Assembly: GCA_930367205.1 (NCBI GenBank)
Contig: OV884012.1
Span: 36,223,520 to 36,287,519 of the forward strand
DNA length: 64,000 nucleotides
Direction: 5' to 3'
From: Acanthosoma haemorrhoidale
Lineage: Eukaryota; Arthropoda; Insecta; Hemiptera; Acanthosomatidae
Position numbers and translations under genes: made by a program. Below the pieces are notes generated by a model, which saw only the letters and a list, made by a program, of their open reading frames with translations, was not told the origin of the DNA and made no database searches. Within the stretch, counting starts at the first letter, position 1. Each line of letters begins with the position of its first letter. Shown in pieces: positions 1-11,240 of the stretch.

Positions 1-1313
1 ATGAGCATATATTGCTATCAGTACCAATAAAATAAGGATCAGAATATTTTCCGCACTAATCAATTTGTTATTGATAAATAAAATCTTCAATTTTGTATTT
101 TCAGGTAATCCTGTAGAAGACCATATTCTTTATGTCTTAGAGTTTTTATATTGATATGACTGTTTTTTTCTATAAGAATTTTCCAGGAGAAATTACACTG
201 CCTATTAATCTTGTCTAAAAATCCTGAAGAAGAAGTATTAAAATTTGTGTCATGATCAAAGGAGATTGCGATAAATCTGGTCGGATTGTTCTATTGATAA
301 TCAATGATAGATGGCGACTACTGGGCACATCAGGAAATAGAAATCAAGAATTATAATGAGTTTTTGTAAGATACTTTTTACCCGTTACAGTTATTTATAA
401 GAATAGACAATTATAATTTATCAGGATAATTCCTATTTCTTTATTTCTCCTCTTATGGTATTAATAAAATTTCATTTAAAGAAAATCAATCCCCAAAAAA
501 ATAGTTATGTTTTTAAAGGTAAGAATATTGTTGTGATATTTTGATGTGTTGATTTTTGATGGTGTTTTTGAGATAAACTCGAAATTAGCGAGCGTTGATG
601 AACAATATACGACTCGTGTACCACGATTCACGAATGTTAAACACTATTCGTTGCGTTGAATCTACCATTAATATGTAGAATATAAATAATATCAATAATT
701 AAATATAAATATTTTATTTTATAAACTTCAAAACAAGCAAAGTATAAATATCCGAAATAACTGGATGGCCAAGGCTAGTTAAAAAAGGATCAAGAAGGCA
801 GCGGAAAGGACAAGGAGATATAGGATACCGAGAAGCTGAGGCACTCTTTCATCGGAGACCAAGGAAGCACCAAGAGGGACGCAAGCCCAGGCACGGTTAC
901 CGCCTCGTGGGGCACTTACATCCGACCCCGGCCACGAGACAAGATCACGCACTCTTTCACTGACGCTCAAGACAATAGAAGACGCAATCCGAACCACACC
1001 AAGAAGACGACGCATCGAAGATTATCAACAAAGAAACACTGGCCAGTATCAGCTACGTAATTATTAAGGTACATTTTAACAGTTTTAATTTAATAATGTT
1101 AAGTTTATCAACGAACATACTTATTTGTATATTAATTTAAATCAATTTGTGTAAATAAACAATTATTCCTTTTGCCAGAAGTTTCCTATTTTTATTAACA
1201 GAACTTTAAGATAAAGTAAAAGTTGAATATAAAGATTAAAAATAAAATTTAAATTATATAAAAAATATATAATTAAAATATATGAATAATAAATATCGTA
1301 ATAATATATTTAC
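1..1313. other. Intron of the lipase gene, left edge
   Basis: This stretch lies downstream of lipase exon 6 on the minus strand and should be intron. Most of it is AT-rich with no recognisable feature. Positions about 780-1,030 are markedly GC-richer than the surroundings and hold open frames on both strands, but I recognise no domain in them; the segment may be a transposon fragment. I searched for the expected GDSAG serine-motif exon and did not find it here. Confidence 0.5.
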
Positions 1314-1593
1314 CAGCTAGTACCACTTTCTCAGCAGTGGTGCCCAATAGTGATGCGTTGGCCAGAGCCCAGCAGTACACATAGAAGACTTCCTCAAGGG
1401 CCCTAGGATAGGGTGCCTCTGGTGCGAGGGCATAGTCCACAGAGAGAATGGGTGCATCAAAGTCGATGGCCCACTGGCGGAGGTAGTTCTCATGGGAACG
1501 GCTGCTCTGGGCGACAAAACCTCCTCCATGGCAGTGGAAGACCAGGGTGTCGGAGGGGTACTTGTAGCCACTCTTGGAGCTGCACTCAGCCTC
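1314..1593 (-). CDS. Hsl: Hormone-sensitive lipase, exon 6 (oxyanion-hole exon)
   Basis: Read on the minus strand, this 280-nt exon encodes 93 codons plus one base. It contains [18 protein letters not shown], then [23 protein letters not shown] and ends at EKVVLAG. HGGG is the oxyanion-hole motif of the HSL-type alpha/beta-hydrolases, and SVDYxLAPExPxPxALEE is the usual strand and helix after it. The acceptor is ctgtag before GAG and the donor is G|gtaaat. The incoming phase is 0, which fits exon 5 exactly; the outgoing phase 1 would continue into the GDSAGG serine exon, which lies left of the window. The exon is much richer in G and C than the DNA around it. A small extra exon between exons 5 and 6 cannot be excluded, since the linker to the HGGG motif is only about a dozen residues. 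Confidence 0.92.
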
Positions 1594-1699
1594 CTACAGC
1601 CAACGTTCACAACATTAACTACAACGTTTCCTCATTAACTGGGACATCAGAAGCATCAATAGCTTATTATATCAATAATTACTATTTATGATAAATAAT

Positions 1700-1800
1700 T
1701 CTACTGTAGGGATTGCTCCATTGGCTGGTAACCTGGCCAGAGGTGAGGAGTTCCCTGGTTCAAACCCCGGCCCTCTCAATACCCAATTAAAAATTAAGAA
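1700..1800 (+). repeat. tRNA-like SINE fragment
   Basis: The segment has an A-box-like TGGCTGGTAACCTGG and a near-perfect B box, GGTTCAAACCCC, at 1,757-1,768, followed by an AT-rich tail. That is the layout of the head of a tRNA-derived SINE. I could not fold it into a convincing functional tRNA, so I call it a repeat and not a tRNA gene. Confidence 0.5.
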
Positions 1801-3060
1801 GAAGTCCTATTGAAAACATTTCCATTTGAGAATTCATTTTAAAAGTTAAGTAAAAAAATTAATCCAAATTGGGATTATTTTTTTTTTTGTATCCCTTGAC
1901 TGTGAATTCATATGATGCCTTTTATCAAGTGTAGGAAATGTATTTGTTAGGACAGTGTAGGTGATAAACCGAAGTGAGTTTGCACATAATTTTATAATTG
2001 ATAAAGATGAAATAACTATAATGTTTTTTCAAATGGAAATAGTTATTATCTGTTGAGCAGACTCCTGAGGTTATCGCCATGATAACATATCTCATTATGT
2101 GTAAAATAATTCAATGATTATTTTTCGATTAGTCCTCTCCATTTTTATACAAATATGTAGTGATAGTCATCTTTTTTTTTTTTTATGCTTCCGAGACATA
2201 AAGTTTTTTTTTTTAAGTCCATTGCATGATATACTCTTGTGAGTTAGAGTGCGATGTAGTTTCTGAGAGGAAAAGCAGGCAAATGACATAATGGACCAAA
2301 TCAGAGGCTAAAATCTGGCGACAAAGGTAATAGAAGAGCATCAACTACCATAAGAAACACATACCGGCAAGACAAATGAAGGAGACAAGTTATTGTCCGA
2401 TATCTCTGGTTCTGGCTATACCAAACAGTTCTTGGACTGTACTTTGGTATTAAAGCAGCAGACAATGGATCGACAAAAAAGAAAACATGTAAGTTTACGA
2501 AATATAATATGATAAGGAAATTTTTTTCTATTACGGTATGAACAGACTCGTAATAAAAATCGACGATAATTAGGGATCCCCAAGTGCGAGGTATGGTACA
2601 ATCGTTTGTCGTCTGTCTGGATGTCAGTATGTTGTACCGCCAGGCATAAAACGTATTTAATCAAAATGAAATTTTAAAGGTATACTCGTATTCTACAGCA
2701 CTGGTGGTAGCGCTAAAATACAACAGAAAGTATGAAAAAGATATGGAATGGGATACACTGAACAAATGGTAAAAACCGCCAGGTGACGTGAACCGCTGGG
2801 TGTGATTTAGTCAGTATTAATGCATAGCAAGATGCACCACGACTTGTGCCATTAGCCTTAATATTATCATTTTCCTCACTGGTAAAGCGAGATTAAAGGC
2901 GGTTAAACAAATAAAAAATATAAACTTTTGAGAGTATTCTTTGACTGTTTCCAGTCTCAAAATAAGAGAGGTTTGAAAAAAATCACTAATTTATTACTAC
3001 GCACTACAAATATTACTTAATAATTAATCAAACGATAATTTTGTGATATATGCGTACAAT
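1801..3060. other. Intron sequence, no clear feature
   Basis: AT-rich sequence with short homopolymer runs (T-runs near 1,878, 2,171 and 2,203). The short open frames show no domain I recognise. Confidence 0.4.
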
Positions 3061-3079
3061 TTTATGTTCACTATTTTTC

Positions 3080-4280
3080 TGGGGAAATCTTTTCTTCTTC
3101 TCTTTGATGCTTCTCCTAACTAGCTTTCGGTTTCCAACCGTGGTTTCTACCTTGAGCATCCAACAAAAGTCGGCTAGCATATTGGCGTAACATCTTCCTT
3201 GGTAGCGTCTCTCGATGTCACGAACATCCTGGTGAAATCTTTCACCCGGATCTTCACCTTATTCTCCCAAGTTTTCAGGAAAATACTCAATATGGGAGTG
3301 TAGGAAATGAACTTTTAAGCTCATATTCTATCCTTGAGCTTAATACGCAGTCAGCATGCGTTGTACAATGGTTATGTAGTCCAGGGTCTTTAGTATTCCC
3401 TAAAAACTTATGCACTACGTTCTTAAAAGAGTGTTGCGCTTCTTTTTCTTTTTTTCGCAATGTTTCCAAAAAGAGGGGATCAGATAAAAGTTTTCGTATG
3501 TCGGGTAAAAACGCCCTCTTTTAACTTGGCTTCAAGCAGTTTCGCGAACTTGGAACACAGATATCTGAAACATTCCCCGTCTTTCGGTCGGTAGTGAATA
3601 AGCAAACTGCTTCATAAGCCCAAATTTAATATGAAAATGTAATAAAACTTTTTCTGGTTGAGCTAAGGTCGTATTGATGGCTAAGGCGTCTCGGTGTGGT
3701 CTCTCGGTGTTCGTCCAATGCAGATCTCTGGCTCTATTGTCCCACAAGCACAGAAAGCAGGGATATTTTGTATAACCTACCTGCTAGCCCAACAACATGG
3801 TTAGTATTTCGAATTCTCTACAAACCATCCACTGATGCTCTTCATATTTTCTTAGAAATCATAGCCAAATCATTAAAGTTTTATTCCATATGAAGAAATG
3901 CAAATCCAAGCCATTATATAGCTTTGAGGCTAGTTTTTGGTGAATAAATGAATAACCACCACTCAGATGAATCATATCCTAATTCAAAGCACTTCACGAG
4001 CCGTTGAACATCACTGCACAAAACTAGATTCCCCTCTTTGTGATCTCTCTTTCTCAAAAAACAAAACTCTTTCTCTCGGTGCCTGTACCACGAAAGTGAG
4101 GTCACCGGAAATAGCAGGATTTTGATTTTTATCCTCGATCCTTGCAATTCGGCTGCATCTTTTTAAAGGCCTAAGTATCTAACTACGCTATTGAGCTCAC
4201 TCTGAGAAAACGTTGAGGTCCCTGTTCAACAGAAAAATCTGAGTTACATTCGTCCAGGGGAAGTAATATGCCTCCGTCCT
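3080..4280 (-). pseudogene. Decayed copy of a widespread arthropod repeat-encoded protein
   Basis: On the minus strand, broken frames carry in order: DVQRLVKCFELGYDSSEWWLFI and SPKTSLKAI (about 4,050-3,920), a LAGRLYK/CLW-like block, an FHIKFGLMKQF block (about 3,630), FKNVVHKFLGN (about 3,420), a KVHFLHSHIEYFPEN block (about 3,290), an ERFHQDV..ERRYQGR block (about 3,240-3,200) and MLADFCW (about 3,175). From memory this order matches an uncharacterised protein present in many copies in arthropod genomes. The host mobile element class is unknown to me. Several stops and frameshifts mark this copy as dead. It lies inside the large lipase intron. Confidence 0.65.
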
Positions 4281-5276
4281 CCGACTCACTTAGGATATCA
4301 TCCAAACTGGAAGGTGGCTGTGGGATTGGTATTTAAGAGCTATGGGCCACTGGGCGAATAGCTGAGTAAAAGTTTAGGCTAACATATTTTATTTTCATGC
4401 TTTGACATGATTCCCAAGTTTAAATTTGAAGTAAGCAAAATAAACTTTCTTCACAAAATCGCTTAAGTTTCTTTATTGACTTTTTATCGTGTATTCACCA
4501 CAAATAAAGTACAAGTTGACCGGAGAAATAGCACAACTACTTGGAACCATAACCCAGAAATAAAAACACGAGCAATGTAAAGTTTGAATGCCGGATGTAA
4601 ACTGAGTGTGGCTTCACATAGCAGGAGAGATACTGAACTTAGCTTGTTGAAACATGATCATAATCGACAACAGGTTTGTTCAAATTATTCTTAGTAACCC
4701 AGACATCACGTCGAAACATGCTGAACCCAGCCAGTAAGATTCCTTACCATTCGCTAGAAACTAATTAAACCTGTTCGGACATGATCATAAATTAATGAAA
4801 TTAATGCAAGACGTCATATTTTTATGATAATTAAAATAAAAAATAGAATCCTAGATTTTAAGTTAAATAGAATTTTCACCCTAAATGAAACGTATAACTT
4901 TAGTTTTACAAAAAACAACACGTGATGGATTTGTTTTAGTATTTTTTCCAGTTTTAATAAGTTAAAATCTATAAAAAAAAGCTGTAACGAAACCGTTACT
5001 TATGCGAAACATCACATGTTTTATTTAGTGGCCAAGTGATTAATTACATTTTTGTAACCAGGAGGCACTGGCATTGTGCAGTCAATAGTTAAATAATCTT
5101 CGTAGAGGAGAGTCATTTAAAAGAAAATGAAAGAAAATCTTTACTATGAAGTACAAGCAAAACACTGGTATATACAAATATTAAGAGTTATGTTACTACA
5201 TACTGGGTCGGGTGTTGGGGAACGAGTGGGGACTGGGGCTAAAGCTGAGACATATGTGTATAAGGGAAGGGAAAGC
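4281..5276. other. Intron sequence, no clear feature
   Basis: AT-rich sequence without a coding frame or repeat structure that I can name. Confidence 0.4.
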
Positions 5277-5479
5277 TGAAGGTGAGCCTCATCACCTAGG
5301 TGAGTGTATGTGTATTGGACTTATTAACAACAATCTGAAAGTATTATATTTTATGCACTCCTTAATATGCATCTGCGAATGCAGCACGAGCAGACAGCTG
5401 TAATTCCAAATTTATTTACTTATTTTTGTCATTGTATATATATTATCAATAAAGAGGTTTTGAAAGAAAAAAAAAAAAT
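5277..5479 (+). mobile_element. 5'-truncated LINE, 3' UTR only (family A)
   Basis: The segment starts with GGTGAGCCTCATCACCTAG, carries TTATGCACTCC and an AATAAAGAGGTTTTGAAA end, and finishes in a short A-run. The same landmarks occur in the same order after the stop codon of the LINE copy at 9.2-10.15 kb. It is therefore a severely 5'-truncated insertion of that family without coding sequence. Confidence 0.7.
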
Positions 5480-6239
5480 AAGGGAAGGGTAGTTCAAGGA
5501 ATTGATGGAATGGAAGGATGGGAGGTCTTGGAAGGAATACGGTTGCTTACTTAAAAATATGAGTGACTTCCATGAAGTCACGCGGCAAGGCAGGCATACA
5601 CTAGCTTCTACTATTAGCATTACAATATTCTTAGCATTATATAACTGATGAAAAAATCTTCAAACAGTCGAATTTCTGCAAAATGTAAATCCCCTATTCG
5701 TTGACCTCAAATTAGAAAAGTTCAGAGGTGGGATAATTATATAATTAGTTGTTGTTTTTTAATATATTTACTTATTTTTTAGAGCTTTTATCATCTTCAG
5801 ATTATTGCTGCTGTTTGTTTTTTGTTTTGCTCCGGTCCTGTGAGTGTATGGAGCAGTGGAGTTGCACAACAAACAGTGATACTCACACCCCACCGGCGAA
5901 AGTGTCTAGACGATAGAGGCAGTCAATTTATCCCTCCAATCAGTTCAAGCGATAGGGAAGACACAAGAGATATTTCCCAATAAGCCGTTATCTCAGTGAA
6001 GATAGCTGGGCACAAATCGGAGAGAATTCTGAGATAACCAATGTTTGGTGCCGCTTAGGATCAACTAGAGGTCACTGGGTGGGCTATTCTGTACTAACAC
6101 CAATGAACAAACTGCTTCAAACATTTTGGCGAATTATCAACCTATTATTATAACTTTTTCTCTTTAAATTTGATCTGCATTGGCGATCGACATAACTAAG
6201 ACAATTTCTGGTGGACCCTAGTTTTTTTTTCTTAATTCC

Positions 6240-6704
6240 ATCCCTCTTCCTGTAACCGAGACATTACGGCATTTAGGCTTTAATCTCAACAAAAGACTGA
6301 CATGGAACCCACACAAGAGGCTAAAAAGACAAGAACTAAACAGACGCTTTGGACTACTTCGAAGGACATCGATCAATAGATAATAAATTACTAATCTACA
6401 AAGTTATACTTAAGTCAATCTGGACATAGGAATAGAGCTATGGGGGGACAGCAAACAAGTCGATCATCAAGCGAATTCAATCCTTTCAATCAAAATTCCT
6501 GAGAACAATAGTTAATGCCCCTTATTACGTCAGCAACAAACCCTTTCATAACGAATTTAATGTACCCTACATTCTTGAACTCATACCTTTCAAGTTTATG
6601 AAATTCCATCGAAACCTCTCCGACCACCCTAACACCACACATCCTCACAATCCTTCTCGTAGACTAAAGCGGCAGTGGCCCCGTGACCTGCTATAAGTCC
6701 TGGC
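6240..6704 (+). mobile_element. Decayed jockey-type LINE, reverse transcriptase C-terminus
   Basis: Broken plus-strand frames read FRHLGFNLNKRLTWNPH, then an RFGLLRR block, a GIELWGDSKQ block, and IQSFQSKFLRTIVNAPYYVSN. This order is typical of the region after the palm domain in jockey-clade reverse transcriptases. Multiple stops and frameshifts show that the copy is inactive. It abuts a second LINE of another family at about 6,705. Confidence 0.65.
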
Positions 6705-7260
6705 AATGGCCATATCATACTTTGCCAGCTCTGCTGTACGGTGCCCCGCTATTCACCCACATGACTGACGCTACAGCCACAAGTCTCTAACGTTTCCAGA
6801 ATGGGATCATGCGAAAAGTGGTCCGACATACCTCTCTTGAGAGGTTAAAGAACGCTGAACTGCACCCGTTGCTTGATGTGCCGACGGTGGATGAGTTTAT
6901 CCACCGGAGACACATCAAGTTTTTCGACGCGTTGCAGCACCTCACAAATCCAGTGTTTAACACTATGACCCCACCACCCCTCCCAAATCGATGGCAACAG
7001 ACTGTCGGGAAAAATTTAGGTTAAGAATTAGTTTTTAAGTTTTCTTTGTTGTGATCAAAAATGTGAGCCCCATCACCTTGTAGAGTCTTGTCAATGAAGC
7101 CAAGTACATTGTGTATCATTGTACTTGTGTTGATTATATAACTTCTATGCCGATTCAGACCTTATATAGAGTGTACCGATGGTACAGGACATAAATGTAG
7201 TATGTAAATAGATTCGCCTAAGAACTTATAGTCAATAAAAGGTTTTTCTTTTTTTAAGGG
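6705..7260 (+). mobile_element. 5'-truncated LINE, family B
   Basis: The element begins within the reverse transcriptase C-terminal region (LLYGAPLFTHMTDATATSL) and reads on through RKVVRHTSLERLKNAELHPLL, EFIHRRHIKFFDALQHLTNPVFNTMTPPPLPNRWQ to a stop near 7,022. The 3' UTR ends in an A/T-rich tail near 7,240-7,260. The protein and 3' UTR closely match the longer copy at 46.8-48.99 kb. A frameshift or stop lies near 6,790. Confidence 0.75.
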
Positions 7261-7354
7261 GATTGGGAAAAAAAAATGGCCAGTTTCTCCAATCATGTCC
7301 TGAGCATCTGTGGCTCTCGCGCTCTTGGTCAGCCTCGACTGGTTCGTAACCAAT

Positions 7355-7462
7355 TACGCGGCTGATGGAGAATTTCTGCGTGTGGGAGACTTCCGAAGAC
7401 CCCGCTTCCTCTTTCGCACGCAAGGGAGGTGACAACTATGTGGATTTGGAAGGTCTTGGGAG
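7355..7462. repeat. Dispersed repeat, copy 1 of 2
   Basis: The motif CTTCCTCTTTCGCACGC, followed by AAGGGAGGTGACAAC and a GGATTTGG block, recurs at 12,721-12,832 with substitutions and small indels. The element class is unknown. Confidence 0.5.
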
Positions 7463-8467
7463 TGAATAAAGAATTCTAAATATGGTATGAATGAGAGCAT
7501 TGATCGCAATAACTTATTGCCCAAAAAGGCAGGTTGTAATTTTTTCACAATAAAAACAGATTTTTGATTTTGAAAAAAATAGTGGACCACGTTTCAACAT
7601 AACGTGTATGTCTGCATTAGGTCCTAATGCGATGGTTAGAGTAAAAGAGTAAGATGTTTTTTTTCTATAAAGTTACATCCCAGTACCAAGGGTGTTTAAC
7701 ACCACTCTAGTTATTGCTGTTACCAAAACTATCCCAATCGAGTAAAAGTATATATCTTTATATAATACAAACAGTACCGAAAAATATGTTTATTAATTGG
7801 CTATATTGGCAAATAATTTTATCTCAAGTCGTTGGTGCGTCGTGCAGACGATGAAAATAGTCACGCCTTCTTTCGTTCGTTCAGCGTGGGAATGTCTCCT
7901 CTGACATAAATCTAAAAACCTTCAATTAAAAAAAAAAAATTATACACAACACTCTTTCATCAAAAGAACAATGGGATAATATTGAAAATATTTCAACACG
8001 GTGAGAACTCCAATCCTAATTAGCCTTGCAAATCAAGCTCAAATCATTTACGTAGACGAAAAGATTAATTTATAACCTTCAATATATTTTTCTATCTAAT
8101 ATACAATTACTTTATTTCAGGCATGAAGACGAAAAATTGTATTGATCCCATTTCATGTGTTATTTTTATCACACTTAATAGTGTGCATATTCACGTTATG
8201 ATTGCCTTTTTAATTTTGCTCATAATTAATCATGACAGGAAAAAAAAAAAAAAAAAAAAAATGGTTTCCCTTTTTGTAAGTATGAAGTTTTTTGTATCTT
8301 TGGAAGAGTCATATATTAAATTTTAATAAAATATAATATAAATTTTTTGCTACTTTTAGCACTACTTTTGATTAGATAGATAAAACTCACCCCATTTTTT
8401 TATATCGAGATCTAAAGAAAGAAAAACTCTTTTTGACTTGCTTTGGGAATAGCAACTTTCGATCCGT
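7463..8467. other. Intron sequence, no clear feature
   Basis: AT-rich. A poly-A run lies at about 8,240-8,260. The open frames here are short and low in complexity. Confidence 0.4.
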
Positions 8468-8600
8468 TTAAATTGATTGATGAAATTAAAATTAAATTGA
8501 TTGATGAAATTAAAATTAAATTGAGTGATGAAATTAAAATTAAACTGAGTGATGGAAAATTAAATTGATGAATTAAATTAAAATTAAATTAAATTTGATT
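8468..8600 (+). repeat. AT-rich minisatellite
   Basis: About four to five degenerate tandem copies of a unit near 26 bp, built on TTGATTGATGAAATTAAAAT. The later copies have ACTGAGTGATGG and deletions. Confidence 0.75.
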
Positions 8601-8939
8601 GTTTATGTACTTCTTTGAGCTCCGATCTCCTCCACGATATGTTTGGGATATATTTGTACTGAAAGAAAAGCGTTTTAAAACTATAGATAGTAAATATAAT
8701 GCATATCGACTAGCAAAGTCATTTTATAGCAAAACAAAAGCATCGTTGCACAACTATTAAGCAATCGGGTCATGTGCTTCTTTAGGAAAATTCTTAATTG
8801 ATGGACGTCTTCCAAATTAAGATTTTGACAGCTCAATCAATAGATATCATTAACTAAAGTCTCGATGTTAGTTTTTTTTTTTTTTAGTTTTTGACAGGTA
8901 ACAACAGACTTGTTCTTTTTCTTTTTTATTTCTTTCAGT

Positions 8940-9121
8940 CAAAGGCGTCAAAGTTTGTTGTCAACCCGGGATTTCCATCTTTCTCTACCTGTGGCACACC
9001 CTTCCCTCTACCATGTCCTAATTTGGAAATATAGCTCTTATCGGAATAATCGGGTCTTCTTCGAGACTTTGCTCCTTCCAGCCGGCTTGCACGAATTTCT
9101 TTGGCTCTCGGTCAGGAGGTA
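8940..9121 (+). other. Possible cryptic exon in the lipase intron
   Basis: An open stretch is bounded by a pyrimidine-rich tttctttcag and a gtaagaa, which would be good acceptor and donor sites on the strand opposite to the lipase gene. The open frame gives a Leu/Ser-rich peptide that I do not recognise. It could also be a transposon remnant that looks like an exon by chance. Confidence 0.2.
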
Positions 9122-9168
9122 AGAACTGTTTGTGTGTAACTCACCGCATAATATATAATTTGTAGCTA

Positions 9169-10154
9169 CTGCTTTCGCAGATGACATAGCGGTGTACAGC
9201 AGCAGCATGAGTGCCAAGGTAGCTCTAAGACAGGCTGAAGTAGCCTGTAACCAGATCAGTGAGAGATTGGGGAGACTCAATATCTCTGTAAACGCGGGTA
9301 AGACTGACTGTGCTATTTTCTCTTTTCAAAAGGGAAAAAGCCCGCTCCCTACTAGTTACATAGTAGGAACGAAGCAAAATTCACCAGCCAACGACCTAGT
9401 ATATCTGGGAATTAAAATGGACAGACACCTCCATTTTAGTAACCATTTTGCGAAGAAGTTGAAGCATACACGCATGAAGTCTTACCGGCTTACGCACTTA
9501 TTGACTTCCCCCAATCTATCACTGCGTCTCAAGCTACTGATTTACAAGAGCATACTCAGGCCTACTCTGCTGTATGGTTCACCGCTATTTCGTTATCTGA
9601 CGTATACGACAGCTAAGAAACTCCAACAATTCCAAAACGGTATACTGATGAAAGTGGTCAGAGGTACTTCATTCGAGCAGCGACGGAACAGTGAGCTGCA
9701 TGAGATATTTGAGCTGCCTACGGTGGATGAATTCATCCAGCGTAGACATATCAAATTTTTCGACTCATTACAATATTTGACAAACCCGGTGTTTAACACT
9801 ATAACCCCCGCTCCGTTCCCCCAACGATGGCAGGACGCTGTCGCGGCTGGAACACTCTAGTCCTAGGTTCTAGGTAGAGATTTAGTTTGTTGTGTTTTGT
9901 TTAGTTGTTTTGTTTTGTTCCTAGTGTTTAGTGTTGGTGTTGGTGACAAAAAGAAGGTGAGCCTCATCACCTAGTGTTGTATAAGAACGATGAACTTTTA
10001 ACAACAATAAAAATTTTATTATATTATGCACTCCGCCAAATGCATGTAAATGCAGAAAGAGGAGAAATATGTAATCCAATTATTTTATTATTTATTTTCT
10101 GTACATTGTATTATTTTATTGAGGTTTTGAAATAAAAAAAAAAAAAAAAAAAAA
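9169..10154 (+). mobile_element. 5'-truncated LINE with target-site duplication (family A)
   Basis: This insertion starts inside the reverse transcriptase just before the FADDIAVYSSS active-site motif and runs through MSAKVALRQAEVAC, GKTDCAIFSFQKGKS, LYGSPLFRYLTY, RRHIKFFDSLQYLTNPVFNTI to a stop at about 9,860. A 3' UTR and a poly-A run follow, ending at 10,154. The 13-bp word TAATTTGTAGCTA occurs directly before it (9,156-9,168) and directly after the poly-A (10,155-10,167), so this is a clean target-primed insertion. The remaining frame is uninterrupted, which suggests a fairly young copy. It cannot move by itself because the endonuclease and most of the palm domain are missing. Confidence 0.9.
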
Positions 10155-10284
10155 TAATTTGTAGCTATTATATGTAGAATGAAGATTTTTATAAAAATCT
10201 ATTTACTAAATTAAATAAATGTTTCCTTTTTGGCTTATGTGGCAGCTTAATTCGTGTTTGTTTATTGGTCTGCCTCAATAAGAT

Positions 10285-10460
10285 CTTTAGTGTGCCCCGA
10301 CAGTGCACTATGTTCGGGAGAAGAGGTACATGCTAGCTATCATATATAATTTACGCGGTTCTCCGAGCCCTCTGCCTTGTCCTGTTTACAATCCCGTGTA
10401 AAAACGAGTGTTTATTACTGACCCGTCAACTGGTCTGTCGAACCCCTTTTGTCGACCGCC
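10285..10460 (-). mobile_element. LTR fragment
   Basis: Minus-strand positions around 10,288-10,318 read CATAGTGCACTGTCGGGGCACA, which is the conserved core of the LTRs at 42.15 kb and, more distantly, 13.2 and 19.3 kb. The remaining sequence is too diverged to set borders. I interpret it as part of a solo LTR. Confidence 0.45.
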
Positions 10461-10628
10461 GACTAATACTCTTATAAGCTACATCAATTTAAATAACTAA
10501 ATTTGTATTATGTTATAAATTACAAGGCGAGTTACACATATAATAGAACAGACTGACACTCTTGAATTGGAAGGAGGTGGTTAACGATAGAATAGCCCTA
10601 TTCTTCTCAACCTGAACTGACAGTCCCA

Positions 10629-11240
10629 TTTTTTTTTTTTTTTTTTTTCCCTAAGCTCTCAAAATTATAAAAAATAGGAATGTGGGAAAAATAAGGAAAA
10701 TTATTTTTGGCTGGAAAGTGCCTTTCACTAAGGGGAGACCCCTATTTGAAGGATGTATGAGAAGGATATGGGGTGTGGAATGCCTAGAAAGGCGGATGGA
10801 GTCAGGAAGGTAGTGAGAGTCTACCAAGGATTAAGCCTAGGGGTGCCTAGGCGATGGTTTGTTGTAGGCCAGCTGGAAGCCTGGCCGGCCGCCCCGCCAG
10901 GGGCCTGACTGAGTCGGCCTAATCGGCCGGAAGATCAACCCTGCTTACACAGGTAGATGGGGTAATGTGGCGTCGGTTGAGTCGGGCGGGAGATCGGCCT
11001 CGATCTCTCGGCTGGGTGTAGGTCCGTCAGTCCTCTGGTTCTATGATGTCTTTCATTCGCCAAGCTTCGGCGGTCCAGCAGTGTTTCCATCTGACGGGCA
11101 TTGGTGGTGGCTGAAGGTCGGAGAATAGTGGGTTGTGGCTATGTCTTAGGGAGTCAAAAAATTTGATGTGCCTTCTCTTGATAAAATCTTGGATAGTGAG
11201 CACTTCGAATGAAAAACTATTCAATGAGATGCTATTCAGA
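10629..11240 (-). mobile_element. 5'-truncated LINE, family E, with 3' UTR
   Basis: A T-run at 10,629-10,650 is the poly-A tail on the minus strand. A long 3' UTR, GC-rich around 10,860-11,010, leads to a frame at 11,224-11,027 containing TIQDFIKRRHIKFFDSLRHSHNPLFSDL, the same C-terminal region as in the other jockey-type LINEs. The element is truncated near 11,240. Its last 80 bp recur alone at 26,579-26,660. Confidence 0.7.

Noticed and set aside
1317..1610. 97-codon minus frame with ATG at 1,610
   Set aside because: It is in another frame than the lipase exon. The frame with HGGGF and correct splice phases is preferred.
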